Shown here: positions 31,901-43,700 of the stretch, piece by piece
Layout: each line of letters starts with the position of its first letter
Position numbering within the stretch: position 1 is the stretch's first letter
Assembly (NCBI GenBank): GCA_015350385.1
Contig: WNKI01000001.1
Location: forward strand, 8,084,404 to 8,148,403
Origin: Aculops lycopersici
Lineage: Eukaryota; Arthropoda; Arachnida; Trombidiformes; Eriophyidae
Reading direction: 5' to 3'
Length of the DNA stretch: 64,000 nt
Made by a program: the position numbers and the translations under genes
The notes under the pieces: generated by a model
What the model was told of the DNA's origin: nothing
Seen by the model: only the letters and a program-made list of their open reading frames with translations
Databases searched by the model: none

Positions 31901-34900
31901 TAAGTTGTTTAAGGAGAAATCTAAGGTTGAGGATTCTAAGGCTAAACCCACTGCAGTTGATGAGATACCAAAGTTACCTAAAGTGCCCAAAGTGCAGAAA
32001 GATGAGCTTAAGGAGAGGCATAGCAAAGAGCAGGAGAAAAATAAAGACCACCAAAAAGAATCACATCGGGAGATACAGAAGGAACCCTCAGCAACTCCCC
32101 TGAAGAAACCATCGACATCGAAAGATTCTACAAACGCCGAGTCCAAGGTCAAAGTCAGCCTCAAGGAGCAACAGAGCAAGAATGAAAATGTCTCAAAAGA
32201 CAAGCATGAGCCGCCTGTCAAGGATAAGGCCAAGAAAGAGCAACAGCATCTGCAAGTTGCGGCAAAATCAAGCCATAATATTCAAGAGAAGAAGCCACCT
32301 TCATCCAACGACGATTCAACCTCGTCTCGCTCAAGATCAGTGTCACCTCAAAAAGCTCCAAAAGAAATCAAGAAGGTGAAGAAGAAGGAGAAGGTTGAAG
32401 AGAAGAAGACAAGCAAGGTTATCAGAAAGAAGTTTCAAGATCGCAAATTCTTGAAGTCGTCGAAGAATACAATCAAGGCAACGAAGAGTGCAATGAAGGC
32501 AAGAGAAAAGGTCAAGGCAAAGCAACGCAAGAACAAGAGCAACAAGACTAACAACAATAGTTTATTTGACTTCGAAGATGAACCGATCTACTTGTCGATG
32601 TATGACAAGGTCAAGGCTAGATCCAGCGCAAACCATCTGCACACAACACCAACACCTTCGACTATTGAGCCAAAGGTGTCCAAGAGCGAAAAGGACCGAT
32701 CTTCGAGCAGGCAAAGAGGCCAGCAACGCCGAGGTGAGAAGTTGTCAAAATCCAAGCGACGCGACTCCAAGAGTGGTTCCGGTTCGGAGTCTGGCTCGGA
32801 GTCTGGATCTGGTTCGGATTCGGACAGCTCAATGAGTTCGGAGAGTTCCAAAAGATCGAAGAGCTTAAAGAGTAGCAATAGCAGCAGTAGCAGTGGCGAT
32901 TCGAGCAGCAAGAGTAGCGATGACGAGAGTGAGGACGAGGAGGTTAAGAAGATTGTCAATAAGAAAGAGACAAAAGTCAACACTGCCGAGCAACGGCGGC
33001 CTAACAAGTCGCCAACCAAGTCACCGGTTCGGGGACAACAACAACAAGCAAAGGCTACCAAAAAACCATCACAAGCTCGCAGAACTGAGCAAGGTCAACA
33101 TTCACCTGTCGTCCGAAGGAAACCTAAGCCCAAGGCCACTAAGGGTCGAATTGTGGCTAAGGATTTCGAGTTGCCACCTCAGAAAGCACCATCAACAACT
33201 CGCTCATCGTCTCCCTCAAACTCGGCCTCCTCGTCAAACATGTCTTCCAGTTCGTCATCGTCCTCGTCATCCTCAAGCTCTTCGTCATCATCCTCATCAG
33301 AAGATGAAGAGGACGAGGATGCTGAGTTGTCGGCTGTTGTAGCCGAGGCAGCTGGACGCATTGGTAACGATATCAATGTTATCGATGAAGCCGCAAACTC
33401 GCCTCAATTGTCGCCGCCACCCTCACCTGTTGTTACCATGGACACAAGCTTTTTGTTACCAAGCGCAAATGACACAAAATCAAGTACTGAGGATATGATA
33501 ACATCAGCACCCTCGACAGCCGTTGACTCGTGGGCCTCGCTAGTATCCCAACCTTTGCATATCAACTTATCGCAAATGTCCCAACACAGTGCAGCCACAA
33601 CACCAAGTCCGAAAAAATCATCATCGTCAATTCACAATGACTTGTTATTATCCTCACCTGGCGTTTCGAATACACCAAAGAGCACGGTTGTCACGCCGCA
33701 ATGCAGTCCGAACATCAAGGTTCCAGCTTCAATGCCCTCCGAGGTGCCCACTTTAGACTCGAGATGCGAGACTGAACAAGCAATATCCACTTTGTTGATG
33801 GAAATGGACACGGAGTCGACAGACTTTGAAGACGCGCCACCCGCATCTCATCGAAGTGAACTATCGGTTGACATTGATAGCACGAGAAGGCATCCATCGG
33901 GTCCGCTGTCATCACACTCTCATCACAGACCATCCCCATCCTTTTCGATGTCATCATCGTTACATGGTATGGATTTGGACGAAGAGAGTGTGCCGATACC
34001 GGCATCAACTCGAATAGAACAACCATCACCAACCCCACTTCCATCAACAGGTGTCTTGAAAGTTATGATTGCTGAGTGTGAGGTATCAAGTTCACCAGCA
34101 GCAACTACTCCTGTGGTTGCTCCTGAGCCATCCATGCCATCACCGAGTATAGCTAGATCATCCAAACAACCCGATCCTCCAACACCGAAAGCTGCAACGC
34201 CAACTCTTCAAGAAACTCAACCAATATCTAGCCTGTCAAGCGATTCATCTAAACCTAAGGTTCGGTCTCGAGCTGGTTCGGCGCACAAGGTTGAGGTGAT
34301 GCTGACGCCAACATCTGTTGCCACTGCTTCCGTTGCTGCACCGACAAAGAGCGAATCTCCAACGATAGCCAAGATGCCTTCACCTGATCTCAAGTTCGAG
34401 GTCACCACAAGAACAGCAACTCCGCCGAGACCACAAGTTGCTGCGATGGACCATGAGGAACCTCATCAAATTGAGGTGCCTCTGAAGGTTCAACTGGAGA
34501 ATGAGAAATCTCCAACACCGGCAGTCTCTGTCACCAAGTTGACATCACCATCCGTGATTCACCAACAACAACAGCAACACCAGCATCAACAAAAAAGCGA
34601 ACAGTTGGCAACTCCAACAGGGCCACTTACAATTGTTGCACCTCCACAAGCAATCCAAAGGCAATCTTCAACGAGCGGTCATTCAACACCACAACAGCAT
34701 CCACAAACTCCACCAATAATTACCGCACCCTCAATTAGCCCAAAACCCCATCAATCACCTCCAGTAAATGCTCCAGATTTAACAATGACAGTTCAACAAC
34801 AACAACCTCAACCCTTGACAAGCAAACAGATTGTTCCTGAAACTCAACCGGGTAAACACAATCTATCAGATGACTCAACTACACATGACGAGTCGGCCAA

Positions 34901-37334
34901 GTCGTCTGCCGAGACTAAGCGAGTGAGGAGAAGTCGCAAGAAGCCTTTGCATGTTCATGTGAATGCATCCGGTGGTTCCGATGCTTTTGGAGGAAAGAAT
35001 GCCGCAGGTCAACCTTCCAAAATGTCTCCGTATGATATATTTGAGTTTAGAGATTCAGATGACGACGAATCAAGTAGCAAGGCCTCGAATGAGCCCTCGG
35101 CGAATTTGCAAACCGTCAAGTCAAGTGAATCTTCATCAACTACTCCCACCATCACCACAACTCCACCAAAAGTATCATCAGTCTCACCTTCATCTGGCCT
35201 CGCCTTATCGAATAACCTTCTTCAAACTGTGTCGCAACAACAAATGCAACAACAACAACCCTCAGCAGCCTCAATGTCACCGGCTCATGTTAGCAAGTCA
35301 CCAACTCGAAATCTGCTACAAACAGTCGAGCAAAGCGCAAGTATAGTGCCAATGGTTATTTCAAGCGAAAACCAAGAGCCACTGCCATTATTGCAAAGTC
35401 AGACTTCCTTGCCTGAACAACCATCTCACCAAACCACGAAGGCATCCATGGAATCTCATCAATCGAGCCAATCAAGCACAGTGTCAACACAAGAGATCGA
35501 CGTTGTTAGATCTAGTCAGGATACCTTGACCGCCAATGAGTTGTCGCCAGGCGAAGAAGCTGTCTCTCAACGTGAGCGTGAGTATATTACCGAATTGAAT
35601 CAAGACGGAAAACTCTCGCTCACCATAAGAAAGGCAAGCAATCAATCAATGCGCGGTGACTTTTCCATGGAACCCTCGTCAGGTCCACGTGCAACCAATT
35701 TGATCAAGCCTATGGCTACTTTATCCACAACTGACCAGCTAACAATTATGAGCGAGGGAGGCGATAGTCAATCTCAGAATGCTGGCGACAGTGAATCCTC
35801 GCAACAATCCTCAGATCCAAGCAAGTCATCATCGACAAGCTCTTCGCAAAACATCAAGCCAACAAGAAGGTCTGCAAGATTAATGCGGACTAAGCGAGAG
35901 CCAGGCTCCAGGGTAGAGTCGGCCGAAAGGAGCGAGGAGGCAAATGCACCAGATGCTTCTGTAGGACCAGTCGCGACTACCAACGAGCAACCAACTCAAG
36001 CTCAACATGTGACGCCTGCTTCAGCAAACTCGTCGGTCAAACTTCCGGTGGTCGCGAATACTACTATCGAACATCAGCCGGCAACTACCATCGCCGAGCC
36101 AACTCCAGCTTCACAGGCCACTTCAAGCTCGTCAGCAAACATTGCAACGAACTTGATAAAACCAAATGTAGCCGAGCAACCAACGACTGCAAACGAAGGT
36201 TTGGTTGAAAATCAATCTCAGAAAGCCACCGATAGAGGAGCCGAGTCACCGCAACCTACTTCATCTGATTCCAGCAAGCTCTCGACTCCTCAAAACAACA
36301 GCAACAATATCAAGCCAACGAGAAGATCTGCAAGGTTGATGCGAACCAAGAGGGAACCACGCAAGCAGCAGCAGCAACAGCAACAACCACAACCACAACC
36401 ACAACCACAACCACAACCACAACCACAACCACAACCACAGCCACAGCCACAGCCACAATCCCAGCAACCACCAGTGGTACCTGTTGCAGAGTCCACTGAG
36501 CCTGAAAAGGTGAAGAATGAAGATACCGCCACGACAGCTACAGTGGTGACAACCCCAGTTGCACCTGTGTCGCAAGTTAATTCTGTTGCAAACCTTGAAC
36601 CCAAACCCATGGCCCAAATCATGAATATCCCACAACCAGTGACACAACCGCAGCAACACAACCAACTCCAATCACATCAACTACAACAACCACTGCAACC
36701 TCATCAATACCAACAACAAGTGGTTCCGCTCACCCCCATCGACATGCAACATCCGCTTATCCTCGAGGAGGACCCAAACAATTTGCCACCAAAGAAGAGG
36801 GTTGGCTGGTATTGGCAACGAAAGCTGCTGCTCGAGTCGCAGTTTTTGGTTGTCTGGACCTCAAGATTGGCCCTCAAGGATGCTGGCGCTGCAGTTCAAA
36901 TGCATTTCATTGCTGGCAACAACAAAATGCCAAGTTGCTCGTATAGAGCTATGCTTGACGAAACGGGTATGCCAACTCCTATAACCATTGATAGAAAGAT
37001 GCAGCTTAAGCCAGAGGACCTAGAGGGCGTCAAGAGGAAGATGCAGTCCGAGGAGGATCATTGTATCCTATTGGCCTTGCCAGTTGGTAGGGATCAATTG
37101 GAGTACGAAAAACAATCGGACTTGTTGCGAGCTGGCTTCGTCAACTACCTTATCCTAAAGGACATTGCTGGGGTTGTTTATGTCCGTCCGCCTGGTCAGA
37201 AGCAAGCCTCTTACATCATACACATCTTTCCGACCTGCACATTCGTAAACGAGCACGTCCTCAAGAATCATCGAGATCTTTTGAGTACTTTAACATATGT
37301 TGCTAATTTGATAGTAGTGATAACAACGGCATGA
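28983..37334 (+). CDS. spen: SPEN / split ends, large exon with SPOC domain
   Basis: SPEN proteins are nuclear co-repressors that recruit SMRT/NCoR-HDAC through the SPOC domain and act in Notch, EGFR and nuclear-receptor signalling. The exon encodes up to 2783 residues from the ATG at 28983. Order: H/Q/S/N-rich low complexity (1-430), disordered S/T-rich sequence, a K/E-rich basic region (about 930-1190), a segment LSMYDKVKARS near 1205, Ser/acidic stretches (about 1410-1450), P/T-rich sequence, a duplicated RRSARLMRTKREP module (about 2290 and 2446), a (QP)n run, and the SPOC domain (about 2610-2783: VVWTSRLALKDAGAAVQMHF, AGNNKM, CILLALPVGRDQ, ASYIIHIFPTCTFVNEHVL). SPOC is unmistakable. The N-terminal RRMs of SPEN are not in this frame, so upstream exons or real loss must explain this. 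Confidence 0.88.
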   Translation: MRRQVSDYRDHHHSVGPDGRGGGGGGRGDIHHNHHNHNNHHSHSGGGHHNSHHSAHGGSHHNQVANGLLQATSSGPLSSSSSHHHNSSHHLSSSSMQPILPPHRTGSLSGGSGSHFHSHHPSLGPHMPPHLQQSQQQQQQLPPHHHHHHHRSNSSSSSSSSTAHQMQQQQQQQQSHPSSMRHQHYQLPHHNQQAQNHQRQPSLTSSPSSHSNLLSRVERKRRLLACIDGGPSSGEDNSLSGLGVSLGAGSISGNLIPTATTATPTTHHRDHHQSHSHHNLNSNSGGRDHHHHHHQINNHHHLNNSLHQHSNHHPHHHHHPLSQHSSPKQNLIVNRQVTPDRISLNAASSISALTATTTSLTSATTIQPIATTTLTASSIAHHRNSSGSINGLSDRIGGSGSGRDGSGVAGGTASSLAAANSATANPIILGQQQPSDKPKKTSSSLLPNSIYNKAGPGQKSSTLTSYSTQTISGNNNNNNNSSSSGSSSTATITNNASNTININTSSSSGKGDGNDSSSSSLKLIIDIGSQSINSGVQDPRLTKLGSLSGPPKAIGGQTTTLITATATTTTQNNPLSEDPINFTKLVNSSSDDLVGLTKLGDYSASNLFHLRVTSSELLSKQITKMKDPTASLADSTTNNNKIDDQSSSEVSSSSDAELSRVLANKQQLQQQTQSLSSVYRKPVMNLPLPKFACPLVKASSMPLAASSNNENLVVSNNNNNTNSNKNPTPDRELSSTVSSSNKFLLNKTPLSSLSSRNHLSPPTLASSSLGLSSSSTTAATPQIDYSKFNIRKKSTPSLSMDNETSLGGLMGSNHLSTIIASSSDEDKRSPVLTDSSDAPAHSIDDSSQPSREEQKEQQNHQPEQHQPQPQPQSAQKQQHQPEPQQQSTTKHQKKAEKVTTETSKVVNEIVSKPQKSSSVIQPTTSYKPPPKELQQQSKEPSKELHKDNVPAESHKDSVPKVTTPKLPSSSLSPKLFKEKSKVEDSKAKPTAVDEIPKLPKVPKVQKDELKERHSKEQEKNKDHQKESHREIQKEPSATPLKKPSTSKDSTNAESKVKVSLKEQQSKNENVSKDKHEPPVKDKAKKEQQHLQVAAKSSHNIQEKKPPSSNDDSTSSRSRSVSPQKAPKEIKKVKKKEKVEEKKTSKVIRKKFQDRKFLKSSKNTIKATKSAMKAREKVKAKQRKNKSNKTNNNSLFDFEDEPIYLSMYDKVKARSSANHLHTTPTPSTIEPKVSKSEKDRSSSRQRGQQRRGEKLSKSKRRDSKSGSGSESGSESGSGSDSDSSMSSESSKRSKSLKSSNSSSSSGDSSSKSSDDESEDEEVKKIVNKKETKVNTAEQRRPNKSPTKSPVRGQQQQAKATKKPSQARRTEQGQHSPVVRRKPKPKATKGRIVAKDFELPPQKAPSTTRSSSPSNSASSSNMSSSSSSSSSSSSSSSSSSSEDEEDEDAELSAVVAEAAGRIGNDINVIDEAANSPQLSPPPSPVVTMDTSFLLPSANDTKSSTEDMITSAPSTAVDSWASLVSQPLHINLSQMSQHSAATTPSPKKSSSSIHNDLLLSSPGVSNTPKSTVVTPQCSPNIKVPASMPSEVPTLDSRCETEQAISTLLMEMDTESTDFEDAPPASHRSELSVDIDSTRRHPSGPLSSHSHHRPSPSFSMSSSLHGMDLDEESVPIPASTRIEQPSPTPLPSTGVLKVMIAECEVSSSPAATTPVVAPEPSMPSPSIARSSKQPDPPTPKAATPTLQETQPISSLSSDSSKPKVRSRAGSAHKVEVMLTPTSVATASVAAPTKSESPTIAKMPSPDLKFEVTTRTATPPRPQVAAMDHEEPHQIEVPLKVQLENEKSPTPAVSVTKLTSPSVIHQQQQQHQHQQKSEQLATPTGPLTIVAPPQAIQRQSSTSGHSTPQQHPQTPPIITAPSISPKPHQSPPVNAPDLTMTVQQQQPQPLTSKQIVPETQPGKHNLSDDSTTHDESAKSSAETKRVRRSRKKPLHVHVNASGGSDAFGGKNAAGQPSKMSPYDIFEFRDSDDDESSSKASNEPSANLQTVKSSESSSTTPTITTTPPKVSSVSPSSGLALSNNLLQTVSQQQMQQQQPSAASMSPAHVSKSPTRNLLQTVEQSASIVPMVISSENQEPLPLLQSQTSLPEQPSHQTTKASMESHQSSQSSTVSTQEIDVVRSSQDTLTANELSPGEEAVSQREREYITELNQDGKLSLTIRKASNQSMRGDFSMEPSSGPRATNLIKPMATLSTTDQLTIMSEGGDSQSQNAGDSESSQQSSDPSKSSSTSSSQNIKPTRRSARLMRTKREPGSRVESAERSEEANAPDASVGPVATTNEQPTQAQHVTPASANSSVKLPVVANTTIEHQPATTIAEPTPASQATSSSSANIATNLIKPNVAEQPTTANEGLVENQSQKATDRGAESPQPTSSDSSKLSTPQNNSNNIKPTRRSARLMRTKREPRKQQQQQQQPQPQPQPQPQPQPQPQPQPQPQPQSQQPPVVPVAESTEPEKVKNEDTATTATVVTTPVAPVSQVNSVANLEPKPMAQIMNIPQPVTQPQQHNQLQSHQLQQPLQPHQYQQQVVPLTPIDMQHPLILEEDPNNLPPKKRVGWYWQRKLLLESQFLVVWTSRLALKDAGAAVQMHFIAGNNKMPSCSYRAMLDETGMPTPITIDRKMQLKPEDLEGVKRKMQSEEDHCILLALPVGRDQLEYEKQSDLLRAGFVNYLILKDIAGVVYVRPPGQKQASYIIHIFPTCTFVNEHVLKNHRDLLSTLTYVANLIVVITTA
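36364..36460 (+). repeat. (CAACCA)n coding repeat, Gln-Pro run in SPEN
   Basis: A CAG/CAA stretch followed by CAACCA/CAGCCA units encodes poly-Gln then (Gln-Pro)n, immediately after the second RRSARLMRTKREP module. The opposite-strand ORFs here (WLWL and CGCG runs) are artefacts of it. Confidence 0.9.
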
Positions 37335-37745
37335 GCTTGGATTGAAGTTAATCATTCATCCATTCGTTTTATGCTGAATTAACAAACAAATCAACTCCTA
37401 AAAAACTATGTCCCACCACCGAACTAAATCCCTTTATAACCATTTTCTCTCCTTCGAAAAGCTGAGCTGAAATATATAAGTGAATGATTGAAAAGAATCT
37501 GTTCTTATTTTTCAAAATTGTAAGGTAGTGTTTCGTCCATCAATATATTCATTCATCATGTTTGATATTTATTATGTGTTTAATCTTTCCACAGTAAAAA
37601 TTTGCGGTTTTTATGACTTTAATCATGATGAATATTGAGAGATGAGATCATGGACAAGAATAGATTGATTAGTTTGCTTGTGTCAGTTACAATTTCTGAT
37701 TAGGTCTCTTTAGATAGTGTAGTTGGCATTATCTCAAGTCTACTA
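37335..37745. other. 3' flank between convergent SPEN and the LRR gene
   Basis: This AT-rich stretch holds both 3' UTRs. TTTATT at 37568-37573 is a minus-strand AATAAA, 175 nt beyond the LRR gene stop. No canonical AATAAA for SPEN is seen. Confidence 0.45.
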
Positions 37746-40700
37746 TCACAATCTTGATATAATAACCTGGTCGATTTGTGAAGCTACTGGCCTCTCCACT
37801 GTAACGCTTGAGTTCTGCTCGAAAACCTGTTGCCGATTGGCCGGTGCAACTGTCTCTGCTTTGTGGCTAGTGACATAGTCGATTTTGTTGTTATTTTGAC
37901 TCTCAATTCCATGGTCAGCTCTGCCCCCATTCTCGTCCGCAACCAGCGCATAGTGTTGGCCATAATTTTGACTCTGGTAGTCGGCCGGCGACTGGTTGAC
38001 TATGTATCTATTCTGGGTGGTCAGTGTGTTGGTGTTTGATGACACAGTTGTGGCCGAAGGTGACGAGCGCATAAAGCCGTAGGCAACAGGTGAGCTGGAG
38101 TGACTGCACTCGTCCTCCTGCTTTATGTTGTCCCCTTGTTTGTACTCTGATGATGCCTGTTTCAGAATTGAACTACTCGGCGTAACTGAATCCCTAATGA
38201 GCATGAAGATATCGTTCTGGTTAAAGCGATCACTATTTGCATCACCACCTTCGCTTGGCAACCGCTGCTCCATAACCAAATGGTGGCCGTGGTAGTCACG
38301 ACTCTGGTTCGTCATTTTATGGGAGGAAGGAGTTGGGGTTGGTGTTGGCGCCGAGGAGGAGCAAATTTGACTCTCGCTTTGGTAGGTGAATCTGCCATCC
38401 ACATCAATGGTTGGGATTTGACTTGAGTTTAAATCTACGGATTCAGTTTGATGAGTTTGCGAGGAGGCCACGGTGTTGGTCGAGGACCTGTTGTTGAATC
38501 CGAAGGTTCTCATTGATCTGGCCTGTTGGTCGCGCGATGTGTAGGAACTATGGCCGCTATGGTTATTCTGATTGCCTCTCCCTCGAGTGGCTCGCTGAAA
38601 TCTACTCGGTTTAGTCATCTCAAGTTGGCCCTCGTCCATGTCCAACTGTCTGGCAAGGGCGCGAATGAAACCCGGCGAGAAGTAGCCGGCACCGTTTTGG
38701 TCGTCCAGCTCTGAGGCGGCAGTTGTATTGGTGTCGCCCGTCGACATCGCTGTCGCCACTTGATCATCTTGCTGGTCCCTCTTTGAATCCAAAGCCACGT
38801 GCTCATTTGACTTTGAGCCGATCGGCACCTGAGCTTTAACCTTCCTCATTACTCTGGAGTAAGTCGGCGACTCGCTGCCACTTTTAATTGAGGTTGCCTT
38901 TACAACGCTTTGCGGTGCCTTGATTGTAGCAGGATTTAATTTGTTGAAGTTGAATTCGCTACTTCCGGTCAATGGAGCACCAACAGTAGCAGCTGCCATC
39001 TGAACGCCTACCGAGGGCTTTGTCGCAATTTGTTGCACTCGAGTCTGCTGGATGGCTTGTAGCAATCGACGACAGTAGCGACACTTTGGTGGCTCCTCCA
39101 AGCCGCCCAGATAAATGTTGTTCCTCAGTCTATTCTTTTGCTCTTGAAACTTTCTCACCGTTCTAAATGCGTGAATGGGGCAACCGGAAGCGACAGACAC
39201 CTGAGGCTGAGTGAGCTGCTGCTGTCGCTGTTGCTTTGAGATAAACTGGTGCTCCAGCTGTGAGGTTTGCAATTGCGAGTTCACGTTCGGGGGCATTGAT
39301 TCGTCCATAAACAATCTCCTGCGTCTACTTCCGGCTTGGGCATATGGATAGGCTCTTAGGGTAAACTTGAACCAGTCGCTTGCGTTAGAGGCCAGCCCAT
39401 GGACCCTCCTGAGGGTTGGGGAGCGCATCATAAAGTTCGGAGGCTGACTGGAGTGACCCACCATGGCAGGCAACACTTTAAGTGAGGCTTGGCTTGTTTG
39501 GGAAGGAGTTGGAATAATGATAGGAATCGAAACATGCTTTCCATTGGCACCTGCAGCAGCTACCGCTGCGATGGTATTGGCTGCAAACTGGCCACTTCCG
39601 GTAACTTGTTGCTCGTTCACTTTGGAGCTGGAGGAACCCTGCTTAATCTTGCTCGTCGCTGACGAAGAATTGTTTGACGATTTCTTCGACGAAGACTTTT
39701 GCGAACCCTGCTTGCTACTGCCACCACCTGTGGAATGACCGCTGCCACTACCGCCGCCGCCGCCACCACGACTAGACTTGCTGTGATTTGAAGATAACGA
39801 CGGACTCATTTGGTTTGCCACTACAAATCCCTTTGGTCCCAGAAACAACTTGCTCTGTGTTCCGGCCAAAATTTGCTCCTTATCGCCTCTATCCATTTTG
39901 TATTTAAAAAAACAAATTGCCATTATAACAAAGGACATAGCAATCATGGCCGCGCTCATCAGTGTTAGAATCCACAAGTCTGATTCGGTTAAATACGAGG
40001 ATCGTGTTGCTTGGGTTGATCCAACTGAGCCACCGGAAGTTCTGTGGCCCAAACCGAGCGACTTGGTCAGCGGAATGTTGGCCAAACTTGAGAGGGTTCC
40101 AAAGTGGGCGTGGCGCTGCTGAGTATTCGGCCGGTGTCTCGAGTAGCTAGTGCTAGCTGGTTTATATTGATCGTCGTCATTCCACAGGTTGCCGCTGTTT
40201 TTGTTGTTGTTATCGCCATCACTTTGATTTGACTCAACATTAGAGTTTCTATCTCGTTTAGCCATTCGAGCAGCCGCTAGGTCAAGTGGCGAGTAGGCGT
40301 CGGTTGAGTCAGAGTTGCCATTAGTATTTTTGTTTGTTGTTACTATCGAATTCTGATTTTGTGTTGGATTTGAAATCTCGTTCTGAGGAAGCGAGTCCAG
40401 ATTGCTGTAGGCTTGACTCGAGAGAAAATAGTTGCTAAAGTTTGCCGCAACAATTGGCTGGTACCTGTTAAATTTGGTCAACTTGACTATGGGACCCAAT
40501 GAGCGTGACTCTGAATCCAGGTAGTCGTCTTCATCAAAATCATCGCCATTTTCACTGGAGTCACTTCCGTAAACTGAACTCAGGTAATGAAATTCACTCG
40601 ATTTCGTAGTCTCATTTCTCTTCCTTGCCTGACGATTGCTCACTTGATCAGCTTGATGTGGCAACGACGAGGACTTGCAAACCAAATCATTGTAATAAAC

Positions 40701-43700
40701 ATGCTGCGCCAATTTCCCTCTTAACTTTTGAGGATAGTAACACTTCATATCGCTTGTTTGCGAGATGGCACTAAATTTAAGCAGGTAGATGGAGTTACTT
40801 GCCGCCGATTGGGCCATAAGGTTCGAGTCCGCACTACCTGTTGCCGTTGAGGAGGTGGAAGTCGACGATACCATGGATTGGGATCCCGACTCACCACTTG
40901 CTTCGCCCGGTGCCGTTTCCAGGCTATCCCACCGTTGGTTCAACCATAACCAAAGCGGTCTGGTTTGACAATCGCATCTAAACGGATTGTTGGCTAACCT
41001 CAGAGTTGGTTTTCCATTGAAACCGCCACTAAAAGAGGCCGCTAGCCTATTGTTTTGTTGCAATTCATCGAGCCACTGGAGACAGTTCATGTCAACTGTT
41101 TGTATGTTATTATTTCTAAAGTCCAGATACAATTTGGTCCTCTTGGCAACACTGGTAAATATTTGCTTCAACGGCAACTGAGCCAGCGAAGTATATGAAA
41201 TCTTTAGCTGAAACTCATCGCTTGTTATTCCAATTAAACTTTCATCTCTGATTGAGGTTAGGTTCAATCCAACAAGTGTTAGTTTTTTAGTCTTTGGACC
41301 GAGCAGTTGAGTTAGCTCATCGCTTAGCTTCAGAGATCCATCAATTGAATTCTGCATTGACTCCTGTTGCCTGTCGAAATTATTACCTGTAAACGTGTTG
41401 AATAGTTCCAACTCCAACTCTTCCAAGTTGTACCATTGAAGTAATGAGGCTGTTGTTGTCGATTGGCCTCCCATTGAATCGTGGTAAAGTGGCTCCTGGT
41501 TCCCAACAGCCATCTCCAAATTGTCCATTGGAAAGGGATAATCTCGCTGGTTGTTGACGACTCCATCTTCACCTTTAAAACAGTGACCCCCAATTGTCGA
41601 CATAATCAGTTCGTGGCGGATTTTGCGCAACAAACGATCGGAATACTGGCGACTCGAGAGCAGATTAGCCAGTTGATTGTTGATATTCTGTCTCAATTGC
41701 GGATAATTAATCATCTTCAATTGTCTCAATGAACTCAATTTACTTAAAAACTTGCAATTCATCTTTTGTAAACTCAGCAGGTTGCTCAAGTCCAAGTGAC
41801 GCAATCTCGTCAGTTGACCAAAATCGTTGGCATCAATGTTTGTAAATAAATTTGCCGCCATATTTAGGTATTCCAAAGTTGGCGCCACTGAAGCTAGCTG
41901 ATTATTAAGTAGGTGCAATCTAGTCAACTGGTTGTTGCTCAAATCCAATGTTTGCAACGAATGCATCTTGTCGAAAATATTTGCCGCCAACCAAACCAAT
42001 TGATTTGAGGACAAATTCAAGTGTCTCAAATAGGGAGCGTCAATTTGGCGACTAATCGATCTAATGAGATCCAGTTGGGAGGTTTGATTTGCTAGTCTAT
42101 GTCGGGCATGGTGTTGATTATATTGCCCAGCAGCACCTATCCTCAATGAGTTGAGTTGTTCGGCAACCTGTTGAGCCTGTTGAATGGCAAACAGTCGAGT
42201 TGCTGCCAAATTTAGTGATCTAGCATTACGTTGCTCAAACAATATGAGCTCATTTGACTCTCGATTCAAGGGATTGAATTGTAAATTCAAGGACTTGATA
42301 TGAAGCATCATATTTGAGTTTGCAACTAGATTTTGGATTCGATTGAAGCCTAAATTACAAGATTCCATTGAGGTGTAGTGATTCTCCAACAGGTTAACGG
42401 GAAACTCATTTAGTTTGTTGTGGCCGAGATCCAGGGATTCCAATTTAAGTGTGAATATCAAGTCGTACTCTTGCTGTGACTTTCCATTCAATTGATCCTG
42501 TTGTTGGCTTGTTGAATTATTATCTGGAACATAATTACCTGATTGACTTGAGGAGCTGGACGTTGAGTGTGCACTTTGGCTTGTAACAATCCGATTTGCT
42601 GACACTTTGGTGAAGAATCCCGCGGGTAAAGAGTCGGAATCGAGGAGATTGAAGCTCAAGTTTAGCTTCAACTGAGCAAATGGACTTAATTCAGATAAAA
42701 TAGACTGATTCACCATTGTTAGCTGGTTGTTGGAAAAGTCCAGGTACCTCAACTTGCTCAGCACGGGCCAGCTGCCACCTGTTACCATGGCGGCCGTGGC
42801 GCCGCCACTACTTTGTGAATAATGACCACCACTTGTTGTTTGTCTCATACTTCTAGCCTGCCTTTGGTCAAATGAATTACCTGGACCAGTGGTTCTATTT
42901 GTCGCGGTTGACGCTGGGCTATTACTGGGCAACAGGTCGTTTTCCATGAACATATTAGTTAAATTGTTGCTTATCACTATCTTGTGGTTGCTCTGTTCCT
43001 GTTGCAACTGTTTAGATAGATCCTTAAGGACCACATCCGAACCCAGAGTTTGCAGCTCGTTGTGGCTCAAGTCAATGGAGAGTAAATTTTTCAGCGGTTT
43101 AAAGTTGATATTGTCGATGGTTTGAATTCTATTGTGAGCCAAATTTAGGTACTTCAATGAGCTGATCAGTTGAACTTGGCGGCCCAAAGAGGAACCGGAA
43201 GTGAGGGCTCTGAATAAATCGTGAGGAATAAACGACAACTTGTTGTGTTCCAGGTTCAATTTTTGCAACTTTGTATGAACCGAAATCGAGTTAACTCTTA
43301 GTTGACTCAATTGGTTGTTGCTGAGATCCAACTCAATTAGCGACGACACATAGGGCGACAGGTGGTTGTTGTGACGATTGCGGCTTGGTGTTATTGTATT
43401 CTGGCTCATGGTTAATAGAGAGCTCAAGTCTGCGTTTATGTTTCCGGTTAGCGCATTGCAAAGGTTACTAAAATACTCGCACTTCCAATTGGTGAGTCGA
43501 TTGTTATTTAATTTTAAAACTTGCAACGAGTTCACCTGATGGAAAGTTTCACTGTTTATCGTGTGAATTAAATTATATCCCAAATTTAACTCTCTAATCT
43601 TTGGCATTGTATCAAATGTTTTCCTCTTCAACTCTTTAAGTAGATTGTGGTCCAAATTTAGAGTTATCAACTCATTCACTTGATTATAAGCCAAGGCGCC

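Noticed and set aside
36261..36671. Minus-strand ORFs with WLWL and CGCG runs
   Set aside because: They are antisense to the (QP)n repeat of SPEN.
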